A DNA stretch of 39,870 nucleotides from Alkaliflexus imshenetskii DSM 15055 (GTDB taxonomy: Bacteria; Bacteroidota; Bacteroidia; Bacteroidales; Marinilabiliaceae). Both the position numbers and the translations under genes were made by a program. Within the stretch, counting starts at the first letter, position 1; each line of letters begins with the position of its first letter. A model generated the notes under the pieces. It saw only the letters and a program-made list of their open reading frames with translations, was not told where the DNA came from and ran no database searches. Below are positions 8,472-17,634 of the stretch, in pieces. The stretch lies in contig NZ_KI912105.1 in the NCBI RefSeq assembly GCF_000517065.1, positions 259,512 to 299,381 of the forward strand, read 5' to 3'.

Positions 8472-10823
8472 TTAGAATTTAAAATTATAGGTTACAGCAG
8501 GAACAATAGAGAAAAGGTAGGTTTTCATTGCACGTGTGGCATACTGTTCATTCTCCTGCTTTTCAAAGTTGATTACCCAGGCATTCTTGCGTCCATAGGT
8601 ATTATAGGTTGAAAACACCCACTCGCCTTGCCATTTACGCTCAGGTCGCTCGCGATTGCGCAGGGTGACTGACAAGTCCATTCGATGATAATCGGGCAGA
8701 CGTTCGGCATTTCTTTGCGAATATATAGGGATAATGCTACCTCCGGATTCAAACCGACCTACAGGGAATGTGGCGGGTGAACCGGAAAAGTAGACCCAGT
8801 TTGCTGCAAATGAGACACGCTGGCTAAGATTGTGCATGATCACAATTGAACAGTCGTGCGGATGATCGTATGGTGAAAGGTACCAATTGTCGTTATTTAT
8901 ACCATCGGCCTGCCTTTTAGAACGGCTATAGGTATAACCCACCCAGCCATTCCAGCGTCCGTAGTTAAACCGCGTAAGAAACTCCAGTCCATAGGCGTAT
9001 CCCCTACCGAAACGCAATTCTCCTTCGAGACGCTCGTTGAGCAACAATTCGGCATAGTCCTTAAAATCCACGGCATTGTCCATGTTCTTATAAAAAGCCT
9101 CAACACCCACATCGAAAGCCCCATCCAGAAAATGCCGAAAAAAACCTGCGGAAACCTGATCAGACAGCTGAGGTTTTACGTTTGGCGATGCTGAAAACCA
9201 GATATCCAAAGGCATGGTTCCGGTAGAATTGGACGCCATCTGCATGTACTGGTAGGTACGCGAATAGCTTGCTTTAAAGGAGGTTTTTTGATTGATAAGA
9301 TAAGTAAACCCTGCACGAGGTTCAAAACCGTAATAGGTATTAAACACATCGCCTTTCTTGTAGGTGAGTGTATCCGTCACTTTATAGTCATCATCGAACC
9401 GGTAACTGGTTCCTTTGCCAACATTTTGAAAGAGGGAGAATCGCATGCCATATCTGAGACTTACTCTGGAACCTATTTTCTGCGTGTTCTCAGCATAAAC
9501 GGCATGTTCATAAGATAAGTTTCTAGGCAGGCGCAACTCATTGTACATCGATGTGGAGCCGGTTCCCCTCACATGGCCGGGCATTATGTTGTGAAAGAGT
9601 GTTTGTGCACCAAATGTGATTGAGTGACTCGCATTTGGATAATAGTTAAAATCAGCTTTGAGGCCTGTATCCTCCATATTGGCAGCCCATCGAAAACCGT
9701 CGGTATGCTCTTCGTTGGTACCTAGCAGGTAATCGTAGTTACTGAAATTAAAGGAGACATTTGAAAACAACCTTGGCGAATAGACGTGATTCCAACGAAC
9801 TGACAGTGTCTTATTTCCAAACTCCATGCGGCTATAAGTATTGTCGAACACATCCCTTCCGAAATATCCGCTTACAAAAATTCTGTCGTAATCGCTAAAC
9901 GTATGATTCAGCTTCGCATTAAAATCATAGAAGTACAACTTATTGTCGCGCACGGCTTCATCGCTCGAAAAGGGCAGAAACAGATCGGCATAGGTACGTC
10001 TTCCGGAAGCCAGAAAAGTTGTCTTTTCAGAAAACACAGGCCCTTCAAGCGTCAAGCGTGAGGATATGGATCCTATGCCACCAGTGCCGGAGAATTTTCG
10101 CGAGTTGCCATCCTTCATTCTCACATCGAGCAGGGAAGCTAATCGTCCGCCGCTGCGGGCAGGAATATCACCTTTATAAAGATTTACCTCTTTGATTGCA
10201 TCGTTGTTAAAAACAGAGAAGAAACCCATAAGGTGACCTGCGTTGTAAACGATGGCCTCATCGAGTAGAACAAGATTCTGATCAGGATTTCCGCCCCTCA
10301 CGCTAAAGCCACTGGAGCCTTCACTGGCTGCCTGAACCCCGGGCATCAGCTGTATCACCTTGATGGGATCTACTTCACCCATAAAAGCAGGAATTTCTTT
10401 GATGGTGGCAGCATGAATCTTCTGCACACCCATAAGCGGGTCGTCAAGACGCGTTTGGGTATTATTTCCCACTATTCTTACTTCAGATATTTGAGAGGTA
10501 ACAGGTTCGAGTTCAATATTCATACTCAAATCGGAGGTGACAGTTAATCGCTTTTCAACAGGCTCATAACCTAAAAAAGTAAACATCATAATCACCTCGC
10601 CACGATTCACTGCCAGACTATAAAAGCCATAAGGATTAGAAACCGCACCGCGATTTGTATCCCTGATGTGCAAAGTTGCACCTATGAGTGTTTCGCCCGT
10701 TCGGGCATCACGTATGTAACCACTCACAACGGGCAAGCGATCCATTGTGGGTAGTTCTCCGGCAAAAGTGAAGAAAGGCAGCCACAACAGGAATACCAAC
10801 ATGATTAAATAATCCACGCGCAT
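8472..10823 (-). CDS. TonB-dependent outer-membrane receptor with N-terminal carboxypeptidase-like domain
   Basis: Active importer of an unknown ligand across the outer membrane, powered by TonB/ExbBD. After a signal peptide (about 1-21 from the chosen start) there is a CarboxypepD_reg-like beta domain (SGYIRDARTGETLIGATL), then the plug domain (SVRGGNPDQNLVLLDE), then a long beta-barrel ending in a terminal Phe (TYNFKF). The frame is open to an ATG at 10856. I chose ATG 10823 (MRVDYLIML) because the hydrophobic signal begins there. Paired with the DUF4249 gene, and last but one of the sigma-headed block. Confidence 0.88.
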   Translation of the reverse strand: MRVDYLIMLVFLLWLPFFTFAGELPTMDRLPVVSGYIRDARTGETLIGATLHIRDTNRGAVSNPYGFYSLAVNRGEVIMMFTFLGYEPVEKRLTVTSDLSMNIELEPVTSQISEVRIVGNNTQTRLDDPLMGVQKIHAATIKEIPAFMGEVDPIKVIQLMPGVQAASEGSSGFSVRGGNPDQNLVLLDEAIVYNAGHLMGFFSVFNNDAIKEVNLYKGDIPARSGGRLASLLDVRMKDGNSRKFSGTGGIGSISSRLTLEGPVFSEKTTFLASGRRTYADLFLPFSSDEAVRDNKLYFYDFNAKLNHTFSDYDRIFVSGYFGRDVFDNTYSRMEFGNKTLSVRWNHVYSPRLFSNVSFNFSNYDYLLGTNEEHTDGFRWAANMEDTGLKADFNYYPNASHSITFGAQTLFHNIMPGHVRGTGSTSMYNELRLPRNLSYEHAVYAENTQKIGSRVSLRYGMRFSLFQNVGKGTSYRFDDDYKVTDTLTYKKGDVFNTYYGFEPRAGFTYLINQKTSFKASYSRTYQYMQMASNSTGTMPLDIWFSASPNVKPQLSDQVSAGFFRHFLDGAFDVGVEAFYKNMDNAVDFKDYAELLLNERLEGELRFGRGYAYGLEFLTRFNYGRWNGWVGYTYSRSKRQADGINNDNWYLSPYDHPHDCSIVIMHNLSQRVSFAANWVYFSGSPATFPVGRFESGGSIIPIYSQRNAERLPDYHRMDLSVTLRNRERPERKWQGEWVFSTYNTYGRKNAWVINFEKQENEQYATRAMKTYLFSIVPAVTYNFKF

Positions 10824-10856
10824 AAATTTTAATTCTAATAAGGTAAAAAATAACAA

Positions 10857-11086
10857 TAACAGGTTAATTCAGACATGGCATACCCCTTCCCGGATGGTTT
10901 AACCATTCCGGGTTATGATGTGCAATGTCAGTAAATGGTTCAGACTTGAAAAGGGTGAATAGAGACTATGGCTAAACATTAAGACATACTCACCACCCGG
11001 GAAGTTACAGGGAGAATAAAAATATTTGGGACTGGGCACAGGCCCCGGAAAACTGCAATCCGGCAACCTGTTTTACGGTTCAAAAA
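10857..11086. other. Intergenic region with one imperfect hairpin
   Basis: 230 nt with no gene seen. An imperfect hairpin at 10889-10912 (CCCGG-ATGGTT against AACCATTCCGGG) has no T run on either strand, so it is not a clear terminator. Confidence 0.4.
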
Positions 11087-11785
11087 TCAGAACTTGCCAA
11101 ACTTCATTACGATGCCCACATTATATGAACGAAGAAGGCCAGATGGTGCTATTGACGTGCCGGCGAAAGTGTTCTCTTCGGTTCTCCGTGATTTGTATTT
11201 CAAATCGGCAGAGCTGGTATAGCGGTAAGAGCCGACGATTGAGAAACGCATCCATTTAATAAGATTCATCTCAAGTTCCACACCAGGTTCGACAATAAAA
11301 AAGGCATTGCTGTTTTCACTGTCGGTGCGGTAATCAAAGTTATCTTCAATATCTCCCCAATGCTTGATATAACTAAGCCCGCCAACACCTATTAACAATG
11401 GAAAAGAGACATGTACAGGACGATGTGGGGCTATGATGGGCTCAATATAAAAACCGCCATATCCACCCACAAACTCATAATCATGTTGTAGATTGGTATC
11501 ATAAACAGGTCTGGAAATAAATGCTTTTCCACCAATACCCATACCCAATGAGTGGTTGAGAATAACCATTCCACGTCCGCCAAAAGAGACCGCATCGAGC
11601 TTATTTATTTGGGTGTATCCAACCTCAAAAGCACCATATCCACCAACAGACTGAGACTGCGTGGAGGAAAAGATGGTACGCATAGGCTCGCCCTCAGAAC
11701 TTTGAGCATTAACCCCGAAGCTAAGGAACATGGCAAAAAAGACTACAGCTGCACTTCTACTTAAGAAAGTACGGATGTGATGCAC
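11087..11785 (-). CDS. Probable outer-membrane beta-barrel protein, function unknown
   Basis: The frame is open from an ATG at 11932, but the first 49 residues are polar and would bury the signal peptide. A GTG at 11785 starts directly at the export signal (HHIRTFLSRSAAVVFF, cleaved after NAQ), so I prefer it; the longer form is possible. The mature part alternates Gly/aromatic and polar residues (VGGYGAFEVGYTQINK, KAFISRPVYDTN) and ends NVGIVMKFGKF, an outer-membrane barrel C-terminus with a terminal Phe. About 232 residues from the GTG. It sits between another small barrel-like gene and the TonB receptor in the sigma-headed block. Confidence 0.65.
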   Translation of the reverse strand: MHHIRTFLSRSAAVVFFAMFLSFGVNAQSSEGEPMRTIFSSTQSQSVGGYGAFEVGYTQINKLDAVSFGGRGMVILNHSLGMGIGGKAFISRPVYDTNLQHDYEFVGGYGGFYIEPIIAPHRPVHVSFPLLIGVGGLSYIKHWGDIEDNFDYRTDSENSNAFFIVEPGVELEMNLIKWMRFSIVGSYRYTSSADLKYKSRRTEENTFAGTSIAPSGLLRSYNVGIVMKFGKF

Positions 11786-12151
11786 TCTCAGAGAGGGGAT
11801 TATGCCATATTCACCAAGGCGCTTATTTTCAATAGATTCTGGCGTAAGGTTACACGAATCATCATTTAATTCCATAACAAACAGTTTGTTTCTATGGAAA
11901 GCGTTGTTGACAATCATTCTAAAACTTTTCATCTGTTTATATTTTTGTTTTTTTATTTACCAGATGTAACTCGCCAAATAACCATGCTCCGTTGTGTGTG
12001 AAAGCGTTTAACATGGCTCGCTTCATAAGGCTATAATTTGTTTTACTTAACGAACATTTTGCCTTTCCAGGTGCGGAATAGGTGTCCTGATATATGGGAA
12101 CAATTTGGAAACAATTAAATGCTTGTGATATTTAACATGCTACTCTTAGGG

Positions 12152-12664
12152 CTAAAACACATAGGCCAATCCAAATCCGGAAACAATATTGAGACGAAAA
12201 TAGCCAGGACCAAAAAACTCCATCCGTGGATAAAAATCCACTGAAAAGGTAAAGGGGTGCTTTAAAAACCGATGTTCCAAACCGACGTAACCATCGATAC
12301 CCGGTGACAGAAAGGATTTATTGTATTCCCTTGGCTTATCAAATGGCCTGAATGGATTGTAAATGGTATAATATCGGTACGAAGACAAATGACCACCATA
12401 TCCATAAATAAAAAACCACTTGTCGGACCATGTTGGGAATGCAGGCGATTGATGTACCCGAAGCAGAGAAATGGTGTGACTGCTCTTATGCTCCTCCCAG
12501 GCCAGTTCGTAGCCTTTTTCGAATCCGGTAAGTCGTTTATAGGCAAATCCTAACCCCGGCCCCACTCTCAGTTTAAACGCGTGTTCATAATCCTGTGCCT
12601 GAACACTGTTTGCTGAAACAACAATTTGAGATACCAAAATGGCAATTATTATCAAGCTCCTCAT
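12152..12664 (-). CDS. Small exported barrel-like protein, function unknown
   Basis: Not recognised. ATG 12664 is chosen over 12703 because the signal peptide (MRSLIIIAILVSQIVV, cleaved after VQAQ) starts there. The mature protein of about 145 residues is rich in Tyr, Phe and Gly in alternating strands and ends LNIVSGFGLAYVF with terminal Phe, which fits a small outer-membrane beta-barrel. It follows the DUF4097-like gene by about 50 nt in the same direction. Confidence 0.6.
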   Translation of the reverse strand: MRSLIIIAILVSQIVVSANSVQAQDYEHAFKLRVGPGLGFAYKRLTGFEKGYELAWEEHKSSHTISLLRVHQSPAFPTWSDKWFFIYGYGGHLSSYRYYTIYNPFRPFDKPREYNKSFLSPGIDGYVGLEHRFLKHPFTFSVDFYPRMEFFGPGYFRLNIVSGFGLAYVF

Positions 12665-12715
12665 CAGTAATCTGTTTTGTATTGGTAAAGACACAAAATC
12701 CAAACAGGAGTTGCA

Positions 12716-13822
12716 TCAAAAATGATTTATTTTCAAATACGCATCAGAAATGTCTATTTGCAACTTATTATCAGGCATTTCTGCATTAAAAATATACTTT
12801 ACAGGCCCATTGCCATCAGTGCCGGTACCCCTCGCTTTCACCAATGTGGCAGGGAGTGTAAGATTGCCGCGTAGCGATCTAATTAGCGCATTGTAGTTGG
12901 CGGGCGATGTCAGTTCAATATTCACATCACAAGTTTGGCTGATAATTATGCACCGTTCAAACTGGTTTGCCAAAACCAAACGTCGAAGTTCGCCAAATGT
13001 GAGCTTTAGCTCAACGGTTCGATTTACCTGACTCAACAACAGATTTGAGAAGTATGTTTCTCCATTGATGACATCAGCCTTGTTGATTTGTATGCGGTCG
13101 CGTCGTGAGTTTATTTCCAGATTTGACACCAACCCAATTTCAAGTTCAGAACTTCTGCTGTCGATACGCAAGGTTCCTGTTTCGCCACATCTGAAATTGA
13201 CAAAATTCAGTGAGATGTCGGCTTCACGGATGTTTCTAAGTCTAACATCGCCAAAAGCCAGTGTAAGTTTATTTTTACCGGTAAGATCCCGCCCCTGAAG
13301 GTTTCCATTGGCCAAATCAATAGTGACATCACCCCGCAGGGTAGGCAACACAATGTCTCCATACTTATTTTCGATGTTCAACCGTACGTTGGCAGGCACA
13401 TACACCACATAATCCACCCGTGTACGGGTATCAGAGGGCGAAAAATTAGCTACTTCCTTTATGTCACGTATCAGAGTTGAATGCCTGCTACCAAAAACGG
13501 TCTCTACACGCAGATGCCTGGGTGAATTGTCAAACTCCACGTTTACATTGTCGCGTATACGTTTCATCCGTTCCTGGTTTCGCTCGGTGATTTTACGTGT
13601 AACCTCCACGCGTACCGAGTCCTGCTCCCAGGCAACCACCACCACGGATCCATATTTATTGTTGATGCTTACCATTTGTGATGGCACAGCTTTGTATGAA
13701 CGCGCGGTATGCCAGACATCTTCGTAAGATTGCGCATCAACCGTTGTGAGGCCAAACAAAAGAACTCCAAAAAGGATTGCTGTGAACCGGTTTATATAAA
13801 CGTGTATACAAGATATCCTCAT
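12716..13822 (-). CDS. Exported DUF4097-like beta-helix protein
   Basis: A 368-residue protein with a signal peptide (1-30, cleaved after VDAQ). The body repeats short beta strands of the NKYGSVVVV and NKYGDIVLP type, the pattern of DUF4097/DUF2807 'adhesin-like' beta-helices. Such genes often follow ECF sigma/anti-sigma pairs in Bacteroidota, as here, and are thought to be envelope proteins. The molecular role is unknown. It follows the anti-sigma gene by 66 nt. Confidence 0.7.
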   Translation of the reverse strand: MRISCIHVYINRFTAILFGVLLFGLTTVDAQSYEDVWHTARSYKAVPSQMVSINNKYGSVVVVAWEQDSVRVEVTRKITERNQERMKRIRDNVNVEFDNSPRHLRVETVFGSRHSTLIRDIKEVANFSPSDTRTRVDYVVYVPANVRLNIENKYGDIVLPTLRGDVTIDLANGNLQGRDLTGKNKLTLAFGDVRLRNIREADISLNFVNFRCGETGTLRIDSRSSELEIGLVSNLEINSRRDRIQINKADVINGETYFSNLLLSQVNRTVELKLTFGELRRLVLANQFERCIIISQTCDVNIELTSPANYNALIRSLRGNLTLPATLVKARGTGTDGNGPVKYIFNAEMPDNKLQIDISDAYLKINHF

Positions 13823-13888
13823 AACAGAACATTTATAATTAGCCTGGCAAGAAATGCCACATTGCCAATTTCGTTAAAACATGTCATA

Positions 13889-14461
13889 TTAAATCGAATA
13901 ATTAACTTCGTTGTTTTCATTGTTTTCATCTTCATACTGGCCTTCCAGAAACTCCATAATCTGTTCAAGAATCTGAAGTTTTAGGCGATAATTCATGATC
14001 ATGGCTTCAACCACATCGGCATTGGCCACATCGTCGTTCAGGTCGTCCTTTAACTCCTGCAATACTGTGTCGAGTTCGGAAAAATCCATCTCAATCCCTT
14101 TACGTATGGCAGGATAATTCGCAGAAAGCTCATTCACTTTTTCCATACGTTTGTTAATCTGCACTTCATAATAAAATGCGGCATCCCGAAAATCCTTAGA
14201 CGCATCAACCGCAGCCTCCGAATGGTAACTATCGAATTCGCCATTGGGCAGAAACAACCATTTACCAATAGAAAAAGAGATTAACATGAGCACCATGGCA
14301 GCTGCCATTCGTCTAAAAACAGGTCGTAAAATCAGCGGTTGCTTTTTGGTAGCTCCAGACTGTGCAGCAATACGTTGCCACACAGCATCGGATGGTGAAC
14401 CAGAGTCGAAAGCTTCGCGATTTTCCCGGATAAAACGGTCTAATGAATTTCCCGTGTTCAT
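13889..14461 (-). CDS. Membrane-anchored anti-sigma-like protein
   Basis: 190 residues with an acidic N-terminal part of about 45 residues, a single membrane helix near residues 50-68 (MAAAMVLMLISFSIG), and an acidic helical C-terminal domain that would be periplasmic. It starts 11 nt after the sigma factor gene. Position and topology fit an anti-sigma factor that holds the upstream ECF sigma at the membrane. No zinc-type HxxxCxxC motif is visible. Confidence 0.65.
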   Translation of the reverse strand: MNTGNSLDRFIRENREAFDSGSPSDAVWQRIAAQSGATKKQPLILRPVFRRMAAAMVLMLISFSIGKWLFLPNGEFDSYHSEAAVDASKDFRDAAFYYEVQINKRMEKVNELSANYPAIRKGIEMDFSELDTVLQELKDDLNDDVANADVVEAMIMNYRLKLQILEQIMEFLEGQYEDENNENNEVNYSI

Positions 14462-14472
14462 ACCTGTTGGTT

Positions 14473-15045
14473 TTAGTTGTTGTTTGGAACTAATAAATCC
14501 CCTGTTTTTAAAATCTCTATAATCTTATTTTTAGCCCGCATCAATTGTGTTTTGGATGTTGATGGTGAAATACTCAGGATAGATGCAATTTCGTCGTGAT
14601 CATAACCTTCCATCATATATAACGAGAAAACCACACGATAACCATCCGGCAGAAGTGCCATGGCGTGGCGAATTCGTTCAACCGTCATCAAATCGTTACG
14701 CACATCGTCCGAATCCTCATCCGGCAGGTCGCACCCATCCGGAATTTCCCCATAAGCCAGTTGCACCTTTTTTCGTCTCAGCTCATTTATACATTTATTG
14801 ATGGCTATACGCTTGAGCCATGCACCAAATGTGGACTCGAACCGAAAGGTTCCCAGCCGTCGAAATGCTTCTATAAAGGTTTCCTGTAACATGTCTTCAG
14901 CATCGGCCGTGTTGTTCATTATTCTGCAACAGATGTTGTACATGGATTTACTGTACAAACTGTACAACTTCTCCATGGCCTTTCCATTTCCGGCAAGGGC
15001 CTGTGCAACTACATCTTTATGTATTTCTAAATCCAACGTCGGCAA
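14473..15045 (-). CDS. ECF-type RNA polymerase sigma factor
   Basis: A 190-residue group 4 sigma factor. Region 2 is seen in YNICCRIMNNTADAEDMLQ (about 35-60) and the region 4 HTH in HDEIASILSISPSTSKTQL (about 148-172). It heads a minus-strand block running through an anti-sigma-like protein, a DUF4097-like protein, two barrel-like proteins, a TonB receptor and a DUF4249 protein. It may therefore control these envelope genes and itself (inference). A TATCTTTA box lies about 100 nt upstream. Confidence 0.9.
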   Translation of the reverse strand: MPTLDLEIHKDVVAQALAGNGKAMEKLYSLYSKSMYNICCRIMNNTADAEDMLQETFIEAFRRLGTFRFESTFGAWLKRIAINKCINELRRKKVQLAYGEIPDGCDLPDEDSDDVRNDLMTVERIRHAMALLPDGYRVVFSLYMMEGYDHDEIASILSISPSTSKTQLMRAKNKIIEILKTGDLLVPNNN

Positions 15046-15150
15046 GGGTTATTCTGTTAATTACATGCTAAAGACACACCAAAAAAAGGATGGTTGCATC
15101 GGGAGTGAAAAATGAGATGATTTTTTTGAAGATTTCTTCAAAAAACGCTC

Positions 15151-15158
15151 TAAAGATA
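15151..15158 (-). promoter_or_regulatory. Possible -7 promoter box of the sigma-factor block
   Basis: TATCTTTA on the minus strand, one base off TAnnTTTG, about 105 nt before the sigma gene ATG. It is divergent from the dapB promoter. Confidence 0.4.
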
Positions 15159-15269
15159 TAAAGAGTGAGAGACTAAATGCAAACCATACAGGAGATTAAA
15201 TAAACACGGGCTTATTTTTGAGTAACTTAATTAAATTCTCTGTTCGTGGCAGCTTTATATCTCTTTTTA

Positions 15270-15277
15270 TATCTTTG
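15270..15277 (+). promoter_or_regulatory. Bacteroidota -7 promoter box of dapB
   Basis: TATCTTTG, an exact TAnnTTTG match 64 nt before the dapB ATG. Confidence 0.6.
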
Positions 15278-15341
15278 TTGAGATATTGAAGAAATCAGCA
15301 CAATAATAGCTAAGATAGTTACCGAATAAAACCAGAAACCA

Positions 15342-16058
15342 ATGAAGATAGCCTTGATAGGATATGGGAAAATGGGAAAAGAGATTGAAAAAATTGCTTT
15401 GTCGCGCGGTCATGAAATAGTGGCGCGCGTTGACCCATTTTCAGGAGAAGACTTTACTGCACCGGAATTGAAATCAGCCGAAGTGGCCATTGAGTTTACC
15501 AGACCTGAAGCAGCTCTGAATAATTACCGTGAGTGTTTCAAGCTTAACATACCAGTTGTTTCGGGTACCACAGGGTGGCTCGCCCACATGGAAGAGATAA
15601 AGGAATGGTGCGAAAGAAAAGGGCAGACATTCTTCTATGCATCCAACTTTAGTATAGGGGTGAACATCTTTTTTGAGCTTAACCGCCACCTTGCCAAACT
15701 GATGAATCCGCAAGATGCCTACGAGGTGAAGATTACAGAAGTTCACCACACACAAAAACTGGATGCGCCCAGTGGCACTGCCATCACCCTGGCCGATGAC
15801 ATCATTGAAAACCTCGACCGCAAAACCAAATGGGAGCTCGACAAACAATCGGATGGTGCCGCTCTGGAGATAGATGCCATTCGCGAAGGAGAGGTGCCAG
15901 GCATCCACACCATAAAATATGAGTCCGAAGCCGATGAAATCATCATTCATCACAGCGCGAAAAACCGTCACGGATTTGCATTGGGAGCCGTTCTGGCTGC
16001 TGAGTTCACAGCAGGGAAAAAGGGGTATCTCACCATGAAAGACATGCTTAAATTTTAA
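15342..16058 (+). CDS. dapB: 4-hydroxy-tetrahydrodipicolinate reductase
   Basis: NAD(P)H-dependent step of the diaminopimelate/lysine pathway. The nucleotide-binding loop GYGKMGKEI is at residues 7-15, SGTTGW lies near 75-80, and the family signature HHTQKLDAPSGTA carries the catalytic His and Lys. At 238 residues it is short, as in other Bacteroidota DapB. It is followed after 20 nt by lepB, an arrangement that recurs in this phylum. Confidence 0.96.
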   Translation: MKIALIGYGKMGKEIEKIALSRGHEIVARVDPFSGEDFTAPELKSAEVAIEFTRPEAALNNYRECFKLNIPVVSGTTGWLAHMEEIKEWCERKGQTFFYASNFSIGVNIFFELNRHLAKLMNPQDAYEVKITEVHHTQKLDAPSGTAITLADDIIENLDRKTKWELDKQSDGAALEIDAIREGEVPGIHTIKYESEADEIIIHHSAKNRHGFALGAVLAAEFTAGKKGYLTMKDMLKF

Positions 16059-16078
16059 CCGTCTGCTATAAATAAACT

Positions 16079-17512
16079 ATGGAAAACGTATCACTGGCCA
16101 GAAAAATAAGGTTTGCCATTGCCGCATTGGTATATCTGCTCACCGTTATTTGGATTGGCAACTACTGGCTATTAATTGGTCTGCCCATAATTTTCGACAT
16201 ATACATAACCAAAAAGGTGCCCTGGGATTTTTGGAAACGCACCAAAGAAGGTGAAAAACCTGCGGCCTGGATAGAGTGGATTGATGCGCTGGTTTTTGCA
16301 CTTGTGGCAGTTTACATCATCAATATTTTTCTTTTTCAAAACTATAAAATACCCACCTCGTCGCTTGAAAAAACGATGCTGGTAGGTGACCACCTGTTTG
16401 TAAGCAAGGTGAGCTACGGCCCAAGAATGCCGATGACGCCCATCGCCTTCCCATTGGTGCAAAACACCTTTCCCATTGTAAATTCCAAATCGTACACGGA
16501 GTGGCCTAAATGGGATTACAAAAGGTTAAAAGGCTTTGGAAATGTGAAACGCAATGACATTGTGGTATTCAATTTTCCAACAGGTGATACAGTGGCATTT
16601 TATCGCACCAACCCCGACTACTACATCACCATCAGGGAGCTGGGCTTAAATCAGGTAGGCCAAAACCCGGCGTTATTACAAGGTCGAAACTTTGGTTCAG
16701 AATATGAATTTCGCATGTTTGTGAACGATTTGGGCAGAAAAATAGTTCACAATAACCCCCAGGAATTTGGCGATGTGCTTTACCGGCCAGTTGACAGGCG
16801 CGACAATTACGTAAAACGCTGTGTGGGACTGCCGGGTGACCTCTTCGAAATTCGCAGTAACCAGATTTACATCAATGGTGAGCCTGCCGAAAATCCTGAA
16901 AACATCCAGCACAATTACCATGTAATTACCGATGGTACTTTGTTAAACCAACGCTTTTTTGAGAGACTGGGTGTGTCGGATGACGATAAGCGCGAAGGCG
17001 GAATTGGGCCACACTACCTGCTGCCGCTTACTCCAGCCATGGCCGAAAGTGTGAAATCCAACAACGTGGTTCAAACGCTCGAAATGGATGAACACAGACC
17101 CGATGCTTCGGGCATGCAGGTATTCCCGTACAGCCGCAGCTTCCCTTGGAGCAGAGACAATTACGGACCACTTCACATCCCGCAAAAAGGAACCACGGTA
17201 ACGCTTACACCTGAAAACCTTTTACTCTACGAGCGCATCATCACCGCATACGAAGGAAACACGCTTGACCTTAAAAACGATGTAATTTACATCAACAATG
17301 AGCCCACAACCAGTTATACATTCCAGATGGATTACTATTTTATGCTTGGTGACAACCGACATAAATCAGCAGATTCACGATACTGGGGTTTTGTGCCGGA
17401 GGATCATATCGTTGGTCGTCCAATTCTGGTTTGGCTATCACTGAATAAAGACAAGAAGTTTCCGGCAACCATCCGATGGAACCGATTCTTCAAACTTGTT
17501 ACAAAGGATTAG
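16079..17512 (+). CDS. lepB: Signal peptidase I, long form
   Basis: Inner-membrane peptidase (S26) that releases exported proteins. Membrane helices lie near residues 10-40 and 74-92. The catalytic Ser is in PTSSLEKTM just after the second helix, the general-base Lys is in YVKRCVGLPGD, and the C-terminal box GDNRHKSADSRYWG is intact. A large insert between the catalytic boxes makes it 477 residues, as in other Bacteroidota LepB. It is the first of two tandem lepB genes. Confidence 0.93.
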   Translation: MENVSLARKIRFAIAALVYLLTVIWIGNYWLLIGLPIIFDIYITKKVPWDFWKRTKEGEKPAAWIEWIDALVFALVAVYIINIFLFQNYKIPTSSLEKTMLVGDHLFVSKVSYGPRMPMTPIAFPLVQNTFPIVNSKSYTEWPKWDYKRLKGFGNVKRNDIVVFNFPTGDTVAFYRTNPDYYITIRELGLNQVGQNPALLQGRNFGSEYEFRMFVNDLGRKIVHNNPQEFGDVLYRPVDRRDNYVKRCVGLPGDLFEIRSNQIYINGEPAENPENIQHNYHVITDGTLLNQRFFERLGVSDDDKREGGIGPHYLLPLTPAMAESVKSNNVVQTLEMDEHRPDASGMQVFPYSRSFPWSRDNYGPLHIPQKGTTVTLTPENLLLYERIITAYEGNTLDLKNDVIYINNEPTTSYTFQMDYYFMLGDNRHKSADSRYWGFVPEDHIVGRPILVWLSLNKDKKFPATIRWNRFFKLVTKD

Positions 17513-17542
17513 TCGAAGCGTAAAGACAATTCTCAAATACGC

Positions 17543-17602
17543 AAAGAGGCAGTATTCCGTACGTTGGTGGTAAAATACTAAACACGTGTTCTGCCTCTTT
17601 TT
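17543..17602 (+). terminator. Hairpin with T run between the two lepB genes
   Basis: A 10-bp stem (17543-17552 with 17591-17600) closes a 38-nt loop, followed by TTTTTGC. It could be a weak intrinsic terminator or attenuator that reduces read-through from the first lepB into the second. Confidence 0.5.
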
Positions 17603-17634
17603 GCTTGTTTGGCAATGACAAAAACAGAGATACA

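Noticed and set aside
10889-10912. Terminator after the 11087-11785 gene
   Set aside because: The hairpin is imperfect and has no T run on either strand.
15474-15971. A 165-codon minus-strand open frame
   Set aside because: Antisense to dapB, whose motifs are all intact; no promoter or family feature.
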